Source: JAKANT01 sp035502095 (GTDB lineage Bacteria; Pseudomonadota; Gammaproteobacteria; Burkholderiales; Burkholderiaceae_F). Taken from it: a stretch of DNA of 64,000 nucleotides. Each line of letters opens with the position of its first letter. Position 1 is the stretch's first letter. A program made the position numbers and the translations under genes. The notes below the pieces were generated by a model, which was given only the letters and a program-made list of their open reading frames with translations, was not told the origin of the DNA and did not search any database. Positions 18,105 through 29,039 of this stretch are shown here, piece after piece. The stretch lies in the NCBI GenBank assembly GCA_035502095.1, contig DATJUX010000051.1:1-64000 (forward strand), written 5' to 3'.

Positions 18105-19142
18105 CGCGAGACGCCCCAGCCGCCGCGGCTCGCGAGCACGACGAAAAGGATCGTCGCGAGCAGGATGTTGACGACCGCATACGGCAGGCCTTGGGAGATC
18201 TGCAGCGTATCGCCCGCCGCGGTGATGATCGCGAAGAGGAACGACATGAAAAGGATTCCGAGCGGGCGGCCGCCGGCCAGCCAGGCGATGAGGAACCCCG
18301 CGAATCCATAGCCGGGCGAGAGGGTTTGCCGGAGCCGCCCCGTGATGCCCATCGCCTCGCCCATCCCGGCAAGTCCGGCGAAGCCGCCGCCGATCGCGAG
18401 CGCCGCCACGATCCAGACCGGTACCGCGATGCCGAGCCGCCGCGCGGCTTCCGGATTGCCGCCGATCGCGCGCATCTCGATGCCCCAGCGCGTCTTTTCC
18501 ATGAGGACCCAGTAGACGGCGAGGGCCGCGAGGGCGATGAGGAGTCCCGCGTGGATGCGTGTGCCGAAGAGGTTCGGCAGCATCGCGGCCGGCGGATAAG
18601 GCGACGACTCGGGATAAGCGGAATTCTCGGTCGTTCGCCATGGCCCGAAGATGAAGTAGCCGACGATCAGCGGAGCCACGTAGTTCAGGAGAAGCGTTGC
18701 CACCGTTTCGTTGACGAGTTTCGCCGCGCGCAGCGCGCCGGGGATCGCGGCCCAGACGGCACCGCCGAGGAATCCGCCGATCACGACCAGCGGAAGCAAC
18801 AACCAGGCCGGCGCACCGGGAAAGAGGAAGACGCCCGCCGACGCCGCGAAGGCGCCCATGTAGAGCTGTCCTTCGCCGCCGACGTTGATGAGCCCGAGGC
18901 GCGACGGCAGCGCGACCGCGACCGCCGCGAGCAGGAGGGGCGTCATGCGCACGAGCAGTTCGGAGAATCCGTAGCTGCTGGCAAGCGTGTGGCGGAACGT
19001 CTGCGCATAGGCGCTTAGCGGATCCTTGCCCGCCGCCAGCAGCACGAGCGCGAAGACGAGCAGCGCGACGGCGCTCACGCCCGCGAAGCGGGCGGCGGCG
19101 CGCACCGCATCCGAATTGCGAAACGTCGCGATCACAGCGGCC

Positions 19143-19150
<8 letters not shown>
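18101..19150 (-). CDS. ABC transporter permease (BMP/nucleoside-type), first subunit
   Basis: 349 residues, with eight to ten membrane segments beginning at about residue 22. Family features include LGLINVGGEGQLYMGAFAA near 85 and AIGGNPEAARRLGI near 230, then a long hydrophobic C-terminus. The N-terminal helix followed by a periplasmic loop is usual for the larger permease (YufP/NupB type) of BMP importers. The gene overlaps the ATPase gene by 8 bases and the second permease by 4, so the three are one transcription and translation unit. Confidence 0.9.
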
Positions 19151-20684
<1,534 letters not shown>

Positions 20685-20798
20685 TCGGTTTGTCCGCTCA
20701 TGGGCGAAGCATGGCGGCTGATCGCCGCCTGACGCAAGGGTCACCCTGAAGGCGCTCGAGCTTGCACCCGGTGCACGTAGCGCGAGCGGCCAACCAGA

Positions 20799-22217
20799 TC
20801 AAGCGAGATGGGTTCGAACAAAATCCTCGGCGAAATGAAGGCGTCGCTCCTCGTCGAAATAGGAGAAGTGATCGCAATTGTCGAACCTCGCCTCGATGGC
20901 CCCAACCCCCTCCGGCACGGACGAGGTGATCTCCACGACCAGGTCGCTGGCCCGGTTGCCAATAGTGCGTCGCGAGAGCCAGGCCAATGCACCCGTTGCC
21001 TTGGCAACGCCTCCCACCGTCAGCATGGACGGCCGATCCGCGAGCGCAAGCGCGTCTTCCCGCTGCTTCAACCCGTAAAGGTATTCCGCATTCTCCCGCA
21101 CGGGTTTCAGATCTTTGACACCGGGGAACGTTTCGTCGGTCAGATAACAACTCAGCACATCACTGATCGATGCCGCCGCCGCTGTTTTCCGCACAGCCTG
21201 TCCTAGAAGCGGAGCCAGTGCCATGCTTCCCGTTGCTTCCGCCATTGCGGTGCCGTTGTGTGGGGTACCGAAGGTTGCGATGACCCGCAGGTCGAGCTTG
21301 TGCGTTGCGACCGCGTTCTTCGCGGCCGCGGCACGCGCGACGAGTCCACCGCGGGAGTGACACACGAGTGCGGTCGGAGGCTTCCCCACCTTTCGCAGTT
21401 GCGCGAGCAGGTCGTCGGCATTCTTCTCGACGGAATGCATCAGGCTGTCGTGGGGGAAGCCGGCCACGAGCGGTCGTGGGCCACGTCGCAATCTCTCCTC
21501 CAGTTTCCCGAACGTACCGACGTCGGTCCCCAGCAAACCGTGGATCAGGACGACCAGAGGGCGGTTGCCCAGCTTCGCGGCGTCGAGCCACTCAAGCCGG
21601 TCCAGGTCGACCGCGGTCGCTTGGGAGGCGCGTCCGCGCAGGCGATCGACGAACTCGTTGGAGCGAGCTGACGGTGTCACGCCACCGCCTTGCACGAATA
21701 GAACTCCGAACGCGACCGCTTTGAACGGCAGCTTGAAGATGTCAGCAAGGAGCGAACCGTGCCTTAGCGCAAGCGCAGCAGTCTCGGCGCCGGGCGTCAT
21801 CAGAATCTCACCACCCCGGCGGGGGTTGCCAACCGTCGCGACCAGTCGCAGCGAATGCGCGGCATCGCGGGGCTCTGCGTGCCAGAGAGCCCGACCGAGG
21901 CGAAGCGCGTCCATGAAGAGCGCCAAGGCGGAAGAACTCTCGCCGAAGCCGTCTTGCCACCAAATACCGCGCCGACGCTCCGCATCGCCATAGCCCAGGT
22001 ATTTCCACTGGGCCCCCCACTCCGCTGCGTTCAGTGCTTCGTCCGCCAGGCAGTCGTAGAGGCCTTGCATCGGCGACTTCGGTGGTCGGGGTGCGAGTTC
22101 GCAAAGCGCGAGCAGGTCGTCGATGTCGTCGGGCGTGTCGAGCACAACGGCGATTCCACGCTCGACCTTCAACTGCGGAACGCCCGCCGCATGCCCTTCC
22201 TTGTAGATACGCAGCAT
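20799..22217 (-). CDS. DUF7379-like alpha/beta hydrolase
   Basis: 472 residues starting at 22217, preceded by a good GGAGGAG site. The first 215 residues are an alpha-rich region without a known name. From about 218 a hydrolase fold begins with LVVLIHGLLGTDVGTF (oxyanion HG at 226-227), the nucleophile elbow VCHSRGGLVAR (Ser288, a Cys-for-Gly variant of GHSxGG) and a C-terminal NCDHFSYF that should carry the catalytic His. No signal peptide, so it acts in the cytoplasm or at the inner membrane face. Related DUF7379 hydrolases occur among effectors of predicted bacterial conflict systems, and a TIR/nSTAND/patatin operon lies 3.5 kb away. That link is inference. Confidence 0.75.
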   Translation of the reverse strand: MLRIYKEGHAAGVPQLKVERGIAVVLDTPDDIDDLLALCELAPRPPKSPMQGLYDCLADEALNAAEWGAQWKYLGYGDAERRRGIWWQDGFGESSSALALFMDALRLGRALWHAEPRDAAHSLRLVATVGNPRRGGEILMTPGAETAALALRHGSLLADIFKLPFKAVAFGVLFVQGGGVTPSARSNEFVDRLRGRASQATAVDLDRLEWLDAAKLGNRPLVVLIHGLLGTDVGTFGKLEERLRRGPRPLVAGFPHDSLMHSVEKNADDLLAQLRKVGKPPTALVCHSRGGLVARAAAAKNAVATHKLDLRVIATFGTPHNGTAMAEATGSMALAPLLGQAVRKTAAAASISDVLSCYLTDETFPGVKDLKPVRENAEYLYGLKQREDALALADRPSMLTVGGVAKATGALAWLSRRTIGNRASDLVVEITSSVPEGVGAIEARFDNCDHFSYFDEERRLHFAEDFVRTHLA

Positions 22218-22281
22218 GGTTCGGCTCCTCCGGGCGAGCTTAGCTCGCGGCCGTCGACTTTCTAAAGTCGACCCTCGAAGC

Positions 22282-22833
22282 CTAGGAAGGTAGCTCCGAA
22301 GGAGCGATTCGCGAAACCGGGCTTCGACCTGGCGCTGCAAACGCGGAACCAAGGCACGCGCGCTCGTGGCGCAGCTGCGTGAGGCGCGGCCATATCGCAT
22401 CGAGACCGTAGCCGCTGATGTTGCTCTGGAGCGAATGGAAGATGCGCGCGAAGAAATCGATGGAAAGGATCGGCGCCGTGATCTCCATGAAGTTCGTGAA
22501 GCGCACCTGAAACGCCGAGCGCTGCAGCGTGATCACGTGCGAGAAGTAGGAATCCAGGGTCAGCGCGGGCTGCGCGCGTTCGAGCTGCAGATCGCTGCAG
22601 ACGGCGAACATGCGCGAAATCTGCTCCGGCACGCACAGCAGATCGTCATCCGGAAGCCACAGATAGCGGTACTGCTTGATCGTGTCCCAGTAGGCTGCGA
22701 TCGTTCTCTCGAGTCCGGGCCATTTCGGTCCTTTGTGCCGGTGCACGAAGATGGCTCCATCGGCCATCTGCGGCACGTCGTCGCCGAACCACGACAGCGC
22801 ATAGTCGAAATTCTGGTCGGCCAGCCGCTCCAC
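22282..22833 (-). pseudogene. DUF707 family glycosyltransferase-like gene, truncated at both ends
   Basis: The frame encodes the core of a DUF707 protein: NFDYALSWFGDD, then the WLPDDDLLC metal-binding-like DDD, LDSYFSHVITLQRSAFQVRF, TNFMEITAPILSIDFFARIF and GYGLDAIWPRL. After this the conserved closing segment (an I-I-D-x-x-P-V-x-H-x-R-P type strand) is missing and is replaced by unrelated Arg/Ser-rich sequence. At the 5' end the frame has only a GTG and runs directly into a UDP-galactopyranose mutase fragment. It is most likely a decayed gene from a surface-polysaccharide locus. Confidence 0.7.
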
Positions 22834-22859
22834 GGCGGTGGCGTCACCGGCACGCGCGG

Positions 22860-22934
22860 GCCCGCCTGGGCAAGTACGCGCGCGCAGACCGCACCCGCAA
22901 AGCCGGCGCCGACGATGAGGAACTCCGTGTAATC
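22860..22934 (-). pseudogene. N-terminal fragment of UDP-galactopyranose mutase (glf)
   Basis: The reverse strand reads FLIVGAGFAGAVCARVLAQA, the FAD-binding GxGxxG beta-alpha-beta start of UDP-galactopyranose mutase. Normal glf continues with a V-x-V-I-D-x-R-x-H-I-G-G-N loop; here it stops being recognisable after about 25 codons, and DUF707 sequence begins in another frame. No start codon precedes it in frame. The remaining gap 22935-23166 shows nothing certain. Confidence 0.5.
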
Positions 22935-23166
22935 GGCCCCCGCAGAGACTTCTTTGGTTCGCGGCAGTCTATGAAGCGGGCGTAGCGCGCGATGCCGCGA
23001 TTTCCCGGGCCTTTTCGAGTCAGCCGTCGCGCGCGTGGGATTGGCCCGTCAGGCGGACGCTTTTCGCACCATCGCGATCGCGTCGACGCGCCTGCACCGG
23101 CGCGCGGCTTCGTCGATGCCGCAAGAAAGGAAGGCGCGCACCAACTTCCGTCGGATCGTCCCGCCG

Positions 23167-23658
23167 TCAGTCGAGCGCGACCTCGTCCGCCGGCACGCCG
23201 CACAACTCCGCGAGCGCCATCACCACGATCTCGTGGTCCTGTCGCTGCGGCGCGCCGGAAGCCGTGACCGCGCCGACACAACCGAGTCCTTCGACCAGCA
23301 GGGGAAAACTTCCGCCGTGGGTGGCAAAGTCGCGCGCGGGCACGCCCATCGTCTGCTCGAGGGTCTTTTCATCGCGCTCCAGCGAACGTCCGACCCCGTA
23401 CGAACTTCGGTGCAGCAGCTCGACCGTGTTGCGCTTGCGCCGGATCCAGTCTGCGTTGGCAGGCGTGGTGCCGGTCATGGCGCAATAGAAGACGGTCTCG
23501 CGCGCGAGGCGGATCTCGATGCTCAGTCGTACGCCGCGCTCTTCGGCGATCGCACGCAGGCGCGTCCCGAGGCGCCAGGCGGTGTCGAGATCGAAACGTG
23601 CGAAGCGGAGCCGCCGTTCCTGCTCGGCGATGCGCGTTATGTCGGTGGCAAGGTCCAC
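23167..23658 (-). CDS. UPF0303 family heme-degrading-domain protein
   Basis: 163 residues, the usual family length. The UPF0303 (YBR137W/HbpS-like) pattern is visible in RLSIEIRLARETVFYCAM, the conserved WIRRKRNTVELLHRSSYGVG and the C-terminal HGGSFPLLVEGLGCVGAVTASG followed by QDHEIVVMAL. No signal peptide, so it is cytoplasmic. Related proteins bind heme or its breakdown products or act in stress responses; the precise role is not known. It stands between the glycan-gene remnants and cbpM on the same strand. Confidence 0.85.
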   Translation of the reverse strand: MDLATDITRIAEQERRLRFARFDLDTAWRLGTRLRAIAEERGVRLSIEIRLARETVFYCAMTGTTPANADWIRRKRNTVELLHRSSYGVGRSLERDEKTLEQTMGVPARDFATHGGSFPLLVEGLGCVGAVTASGAPQRQDHEIVVMALAELCGVPADEVALD

Positions 23659-23718
23659 TCTGCTCTCCCCTCCTGGCCGCTCGAAGGAGCGGACTGGTCG
23701 TTTCCCGTCGCCGCGGCG

Positions 23719-24039
23719 TTACCCCGTTTCGGCGCCGGCCCGCCATAACTGCATGCGCAACCGTTCGATCTCGTCGAGCAGGTCGAGCATGACGGCCACG
23801 CTGGGCAGCGACGCATCGAAGTCACGTTGCAGCCTGAGCGCCCGCCGCACGCGCGTGATCTCCGCCGCGCCGAAGACGATGCCCGGCCGCTCGCCGCCCG
23901 GCACCAGCATCCCTTCGAGGATCATCTCCTCGACGTACGCGATCGTCGTCCCGCATGCCTGGGCGAACTGCGGCAGATCGAGCCGCTCGTCCTCGTCGAG
24001 CAGGACCGCCGCCCCTCTGGTCGTCTCTGCATCGCTCAT
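23719..24039 (-). CDS. cbpM: Chaperone modulator CbpM
   Basis: 106 residues with a MerR-like winged helix. LDLPQFAQACGTTIAYVEEM at about 20-40 is the recognition part, followed by a helical dimerisation region ending LDLLDEIERLRMQLW. CbpM binds the J-domain of CbpA and inhibits its stimulation of DnaK and its DNA binding. The start at 24039 overlaps the cbpA stop by four bases (ATGA), so the two products are made together in matched amounts. Confidence 0.88.
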   Translation of the reverse strand: MSDAETTRGAAVLLDEDERLDLPQFAQACGTTIAYVEEMILEGMLVPGGERPGIVFGAAEITRVRRALRLQRDFDASLPSVAVMLDLLDEIERLRMQLWRAGAETG

Positions 24040-24989
24040 GTCTGCTTCTCCAGGTCTTTGCGCGGATCGAATGCCAGGTCGCGCGCCATCGTCTCGTAGA
24101 TCTGGCGTGCCTTGGGATTCGTCGCGTCGGGAAGTACAACACGCAGGACCACATACAGGTCGCCCGGCGACGAGGCCGGCAGACCGCGCCCGCGCAGCCG
24201 CAGCCTGCGTCCGTTGTCGGAACCCGCGGGGATCTGCATCTCCACCGGACCGGCGGGAGTCGGCACACGCACCGCGGCGCCGAGCGCCGCCTCCCAGGGC
24301 GTCACTGGCAGATCGAGATAAAGATCGGCGCCATCGAGGCGATACAACGGGTGCGGCCGGAAGTGCACCTCGAGATAAAGATCGCCCGGCGGGCCGCCAC
24401 CCGGCGGCGGCTGTCCCTGTCCGGGCAAGCGCAGCAGCTGGCCGGCCCGGATTCCCTTCGGGATGGCGACGTCGAGCACGCGCTCGCGCAGGCGGACGCG
24501 GCCGTTCTCGTCCCACTCCGGCGCCTGCACGGTGATCTGGCGCCGCGCCCCCATGAACGCGTCCTCGAGATCGATGCGCATCGAAGCATGATGATCGTCG
24601 CCGCGCGCCGTGAAACCCGGCCGCTGACCGCGTGCGCCCGCATGACGGCGCAGGCCGCCGAAGAGCGCCTCGAAGAAATCGCTGAACTCGCCGCCAGCGC
24701 CGTCGGCGCCGCCGGAGAATTCGAATCCCTCGTCCCACCCCGGCGGCGGACGGAAGTCCTCGCCCTGCCGGAAGCCGCCCGCACGCAGCTTGTCGTAAGC
24801 GGCGCGCTTCCCGGCGTCGCCGAGCACCTCGTAGGCCTCGTTGATCTCCTTCATGCGCTCCGCGGCATTCGGCTCCTTGCTCAGATCGGGGTGGTACTTG
24901 CGCGCCAGCTTGCGGCGGGCACGCTTGATGTCGTCGGCGCTCGCGTCCGGCGCGACGCCGAGCGCGCTGTAGTAATCCTTGAATTGCAC
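24036..24989 (-). CDS. cbpA: Curved DNA-binding protein CbpA (DnaJ-like co-chaperone)
   Basis: 317 residues: a J-domain at 1-70 with the HPD motif at 33-35 (KYHPDLSKEP), a Gly/Phe-rich linker (75-125) and the two beta-rich C-terminal substrate-binding domains. These include LDVAIPKGIRAGQLLRLPGQ near 170 and LRGRGLPASSPGDLYVVLRV near 270. There is no zinc-finger region, which separates it from DnaJ itself. It stimulates DnaK ATPase and can bind curved DNA. It is co-transcribed with cbpM; the promoter probably lies between 24990 and the divergent stress-protein gene at 25190. Confidence 0.92.
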   Translation of the reverse strand: MQFKDYYSALGVAPDASADDIKRARRKLARKYHPDLSKEPNAAERMKEINEAYEVLGDAGKRAAYDKLRAGGFRQGEDFRPPPGWDEGFEFSGGADGAGGEFSDFFEALFGGLRRHAGARGQRPGFTARGDDHHASMRIDLEDAFMGARRQITVQAPEWDENGRVRLRERVLDVAIPKGIRAGQLLRLPGQGQPPPGGGPPGDLYLEVHFRPHPLYRLDGADLYLDLPVTPWEAALGAAVRVPTPAGPVEMQIPAGSDNGRRLRLRGRGLPASSPGDLYVVLRVVLPDATNPKARQIYETMARDLAFDPRKDLEKQT

Positions 24990-25189
24990 AGCTCGTCTCC
25001 CAACCGGCCATGACCTGCGGGCGCGGCGCGCTCCGCACTCGGCGAGCTTAGCGTGGCGCGGGCGCTACGCGTTGACGGTACGGCCGGCACGGCGCGGCGT
25101 TCAGGCTTGACGTTGCGCAAGGTCGCCCGCCGGCGCCCATCGATACTGACCCGCGACTTCGATCACTTCCCGCAGCCGGGAGGCTTTCC

Positions 25190-25642
25190 ATGTACCAACG
25201 CATACTCGTGGCGTTCGACGGCAGCGAACCTTCCCGGATCGCCTTGGAGCACGCGCTCGCGCTGGCCAGGGACCAGCGGGCGCAGCTGCGTGTCGTGCAC
25301 GCGCTCGAGTCGTTTCATTACATCGTCTCGGCAGGCGGCTTCGCATTCGACGCCGAAGAGCTGATGGCGTCGCTGCGGCGCGAGGGCGAGCGGGTCCTGG
25401 CGCAGGCACAGGAGCAGGCGGCGAAGGCGGGCGTCCAAGCGGAAACGACGCTGCTCGAGAGCGCGTCGCGCGACGACCGGACGTCGACCATCCTGCTTCG
25501 CGAGGCCAGACGTTGGAACGCCGACCTGGTAGTGCTCGGCACCCACGGCCGGCGCGGCTTCGATCGAGTCTTCCTCGGCAGCGTCGCAGAGTCGCTCGTC
25601 CGCACCGCTACGCTGCCGGTGCTGCTGGTCCGGGCCAAGTAG
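25190..25642 (+). CDS. Universal stress protein (UspA family)
   Basis: 150 residues, a single Usp domain. The N-terminal strand ILVAFDGSEPS supplies the nucleotide-binding Asp. The C-terminal GTHGRRGFDRVFLGSVAESL fits the G-x2-G-x9-G-S/T ATP-binding signature, so an ATP-binding Usp is predicted. A gggaggcttt site precedes the ATG at 25190. It is divergent from cbpA, with a 200-bp shared promoter region; both are stress functions. Confidence 0.93.
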   Translation: MYQRILVAFDGSEPSRIALEHALALARDQRAQLRVVHALESFHYIVSAGGFAFDAEELMASLRREGERVLAQAQEQAAKAGVQAETTLLESASRDDRTSTILLREARRWNADLVVLGTHGRRGFDRVFLGSVAESLVRTATLPVLLVRAK

Positions 25643-25743
25643 GCGCGGACGCGTCCATCGTGAATTCCTCGCGCACGCCGCGTCAGCGACAGGGACACGA
25701 GCATCTTCTCGGTTGCCGACGGTGATCCGTTCGACGTCGAGCC

Positions 25744-27807
25744 TCAGGCCAGAAGCAGCTTCCGCGCATCCAGCTCGACCGTCTTGAACCCGCGCTTCGA
25801 CGCTTCCGCGACGAGGTGCGCCGTGCCGCCGGGACCATCGGGATCGCGCTCGCGGTTGTAAAGGGCCACGAGCGTGAGGTTGCGCGCATCTTCGGCGAGT
25901 GCGTTGAACATCATCCAGAGATTGTTTCGCTGCCAGATATCGTAGCCGGGCTTGTCGGCGAGCCAGCGCGGCAGTTCCCTGGCATCGGCGAGCACGCGCG
26001 GCGTCAGTCGTTCGACGAGCCGTCGGTAGCGCTCGACCCACTTCGGTCCACCGCGGTTCACCGATTCGACCTGGAACTTGTCCGCCGGCAGCGCCAGAAG
26101 GAGCGTCGTCGGAATGCCGAGCGCTTCGCACACCTCGTGGAACAGGATGTCGCTGCCGCAGGCGCCGCCGGCGATGCCACGCGTGACGCCGCCCTCCTGG
26201 GCCATTTCATCGCGCAACGCCTGCTCGATCAGCGCGCGCGCCCTGGTTTCCGCCTCTGCAGTAGGCGGAAACCGGGCCTTGTCCTTCGGTCGATCCAGCG
26301 CATCGAGCATGTGGCCGGTGAACAGAACGATCCGCGCAGGTGGCGCCGGCTTGTCGGGAGCCGCCTGCTGCATCTCGGCGAGCGCAGCGACGACCTTCGG
26401 CGCCAACAGGTCGAGATCGCGAAACAGCAGCACGTTGCGCCGGGCCGCATCGACCTCGAACGGCTGGGCCCCGGCGAGCGCCTCGCGATAGACACTCGCA
26501 ACCCGCTGCGGCTTGTCGAGCGTCAGGAACAGCAGGTCGGCGCGGCTGATCTCCTTCCACCGGTCGGGTTGCGCGCCTGCGTTGCGCGCGCCCGCGCTGT
26601 CGACGCCGAGCACCATCTCGAGCGCCGCGGCGATCCGCGCCACACGGCGCTCCCGGTCTTTGAGGTCGGCCGCGGCCTTGTCGTCATCATCGAAACCATC
26701 TTTCCAGACCGCGGGCAGCGCGTTCGCAAGTTCGACCTGTACCTTCAGCATCGCGAGCGCGTTGATGCCCGCGTAGTAGCTCGTGAGATCTTCGACGTAG
26801 CCGTCGAGGTAGTACTGGATCGAATTGCCGAGGTGCGGCGACTGCAGTGCCTTGGCGCGCCGCGCTTCCACGGGCAGGTGCGTCCAGTCCTCCAGCCAGC
26901 GCGTCTTGGCGTTGCTGCCGAGCAGCGATTGCCCCTCGGCGCGATACGCACGTCGCTCGGCCGCCGGAACCGGTCCGTCGCCGTCGGCGGCCTCGGACCG
27001 CTTCAGGGCGCGGCCGATTGCCTGTTCCGAACTGGTGACATAGTCGAGCTTCGTCTCCGTGTTCGGTGCCGCGCTCGCCAGCTTCTGATAGACCGTGCCG
27101 AGACGGAAGTTGGCCTGCAAGTCGTCCGGGTTGATCCGCCGCAACGCTTCGAAGGTCTCCCTGGCGCCGCCCAACGCGCTGATCCGGAACTGCGCCTCGC
27201 CGACCACGCGCAAGCCGCCGCTGCCCCAATCGAAGCCATGCGCCTCTTCGGCAAGCAGGCGCAGATCGCCGCGCCGCTGCGCCGCCTGCGCGCGCGCGAC
27301 GTCATCCTGGAAGTCGCGCGGCACCACCATGAGCGCGTACCGATCGTGCGGCTTGAGCTTCGGCAGCAGCTGGAACACCGGGCTGTCCTTGCCGGTCGCG
27401 GCCAGCGTCGATTTGAGCGCCGCGATGAACGCGCCAAGATCGGCACCCGGGTTGGTCGCGTCGTATTGGAAGTACCGGTCGGTCTGCAGGTCGAACGGGT
27501 ACTTGTGCTTCGCGTCCTTCGTACGGACCAGCAATGTGTGGTGGTCGCAGAGTCCGTGCCGGATGCCGAGTTCGTAGAAGACGTTGGCGTTGTGGATCGA
27601 GACGTCGGCGATCACCACATCGGACACGACTAGCAGCCGGAACATGTCCTCGCGGATGTTGCCCTGGCGCGCAATCTCGCCGGTCGTGCGGCCCTCGATT
27701 CCGCATGCCGCCAGCGCCGGGCCGAGCAGCTCGCGCTCGACGCGGTCGAAGTCGATCCCTTCCTGGACGCCAAAAGGGCGGACGATGAAGGCACGCGTGA
27801 CCTGCAT
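25744..27807 (-). CDS. TRAFs-binding-domain protein with NDT-like head and SLOG-like tail
   Basis: 687 residues, last gene of the TIR/nSTAND1/patatin operon. The start at 27807 follows a ggaga/ggcc context; longer frames upstream are shadows of the patatin gene. The N-terminal 110 residues (AFIVRPFG; SDVVIADVSIHNANVFYELG at 62-81) resemble nucleoside 2-deoxyribosyltransferase/TIR-like Rossmann domains, with Glu79 in a possible catalytic position. Residues 130-430 are helical and resemble the MAP3K TRAFs-binding region (DUF4071), including a TPR-like FRLGTVYQKLASAAPNT. Residues about 480-640 form a second Rossmann domain with the nucleotide-binding-like GIAGGACGSDILFHE, suggesting SLOG/LOG. 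A role as NAD/nucleotide-sensing or effector component is inferred. Confidence 0.75.
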   Translation of the reverse strand: MQVTRAFIVRPFGVQEGIDFDRVERELLGPALAACGIEGRTTGEIARQGNIREDMFRLLVVSDVVIADVSIHNANVFYELGIRHGLCDHHTLLVRTKDAKHKYPFDLQTDRYFQYDATNPGADLGAFIAALKSTLAATGKDSPVFQLLPKLKPHDRYALMVVPRDFQDDVARAQAAQRRGDLRLLAEEAHGFDWGSGGLRVVGEAQFRISALGGARETFEALRRINPDDLQANFRLGTVYQKLASAAPNTETKLDYVTSSEQAIGRALKRSEAADGDGPVPAAERRAYRAEGQSLLGSNAKTRWLEDWTHLPVEARRAKALQSPHLGNSIQYYLDGYVEDLTSYYAGINALAMLKVQVELANALPAVWKDGFDDDDKAAADLKDRERRVARIAAALEMVLGVDSAGARNAGAQPDRWKEISRADLLFLTLDKPQRVASVYREALAGAQPFEVDAARRNVLLFRDLDLLAPKVVAALAEMQQAAPDKPAPPARIVLFTGHMLDALDRPKDKARFPPTAEAETRARALIEQALRDEMAQEGGVTRGIAGGACGSDILFHEVCEALGIPTTLLLALPADKFQVESVNRGGPKWVERYRRLVERLTPRVLADARELPRWLADKPGYDIWQRNNLWMMFNALAEDARNLTLVALYNRERDPDGPGGTAHLVAEASKRGFKTVELDARKLLLA

Positions 27808-27881
27808 GGGTGGCCTCTCCTTCCTTGGCGGTCTTCCCGGCCGCCGGCGCAGCGGGCGAAGCGATCTGAGTGCCGGGCGGA

Positions 27882-29018
27882 TCAGGTGTCGAATTCGGGC
27901 GGGAAGTGTCCCGTCTGCACCTGCCTGTTCGCGGCGAGCCGGCCGATCTCCGCCAGTTCGTCCATGTTCTTCGGATTGTCCATCGCGGCGATCATCGCAA
28001 CTTCGTCCGGTCGCCGCTCGATGCCAACGTTGGACTTGAGCCACGCCGAGTCGAGCAGCGCGTTGTAGCGCGCGTACGTCGCGAGCTGTGGTCCCGCCAC
28101 GCTGTCCTGCTGCATGTCGCCGACCGCCCGATCGATGGTCCACGGCGTGAGGCAGCGGGTCAGCCACTGGAGCATGCCCTGGTTGACGCGCGCGCAGTCG
28201 TCCATCAGCGACTGCAGCGCGCGCAGGCCCTGCTCGACGGGCGTCATGCCCAGCAGCGCCTCGGCGTCGAACGTTTCCTTGTAAGTACCCGTGCCCACCG
28301 AAACGAGCAACAGCTTGTCCTTCCCGGTCTGCCAGCGGAAGCCGTGCCCGTGAAGGGCGGCGAGCATCAGCAGTTGCAGCGCCGGATCGTTGAACGGACT
28401 GACGCCGCCATCGACGAAGGCGCCCTTCGTCTCGCTGCCGTCGCGCGACGAGATCGAGATCACCTCGGGTTCGAAGTAGGTCGGCGCGGCCGTGCTCGCG
28501 CGCACCACCTGGGTCAGCAGCAGCTGGCCGTCCTGCTTGGCGTAGCGCGCATCGGGGTGGTTGTGCAGCGGCCACGGGCTGCCGGTGTCGAGGCGTTTCG
28601 CCATGATCATGAGGCCGGTGCGGATGCGGTCGCTGTCCAGCGTCGTGTCCTTGCCGAGGTTCTTCTCGAGCGCCTGGCGCACCGGCTCGGCCGGGAACTT
28701 CGGCACCAGGAAACCCTTGCGGTAGAACTTCGCTTCGAACACCGAATTGCCGAGCTGCCTGTAGAGTTCCTTCAAGTCCGCCACCGCCACCCCGCACGCG
28801 AGCGCGGCGGCGATGATCGATCCGGTCGACGTGCCGCCGATCAGGTCGAAGTAGTCGCACAACAAGAGCTTCGGGTTGCCGCTGCGCTTGCGGAGCAGAT
28901 CCTCGATCTCGCCCAGGTAGCCGAGCGTGAGGATGCCGCGAATGCCGCCGCCGTCGAGGGCGAGGATGCGCTTCGGCACCTTGTCCCGGTCGAGGTGCTC
29001 CTGCCTGGTGCGAGTCAT
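27882..29018 (-). CDS. Patatin-like phospholipase (CapV-like)
   Basis: 378 residues with a complete patatin active site: oxyanion loop LDGGGIRG (21-28), nucleophile elbow GGTSTGS with Ser64, and catalytic Asp203 in FVDGGVSPF. Conserved STAAPTYFEP near 175 and SVGTGTY further on also fit. No signal peptide, so it acts on the inner leaflet of the membrane from the cytoplasm. Patatins of this kind are membrane-degrading effectors in CBASS (CapV) and in NTPase-linked conflict systems. It is placed 21 bp after the nSTAND1 gene and 74 bp before the TRAFs-binding gene, all on one strand. Confidence 0.92.
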   Translation of the reverse strand: MTRTRQEHLDRDKVPKRILALDGGGIRGILTLGYLGEIEDLLRKRSGNPKLLLCDYFDLIGGTSTGSIIAAALACGVAVADLKELYRQLGNSVFEAKFYRKGFLVPKFPAEPVRQALEKNLGKDTTLDSDRIRTGLMIMAKRLDTGSPWPLHNHPDARYAKQDGQLLLTQVVRASTAAPTYFEPEVISISSRDGSETKGAFVDGGVSPFNDPALQLLMLAALHGHGFRWQTGKDKLLLVSVGTGTYKETFDAEALLGMTPVEQGLRALQSLMDDCARVNQGMLQWLTRCLTPWTIDRAVGDMQQDSVAGPQLATYARYNALLDSAWLKSNVGIERRPDEVAMIAAMDNPKNMDELAEIGRLAANRQVQTGHFPPEFDT

Positions 29019-29039
29019 CGGGTTCCCCTCATTGAGCGA

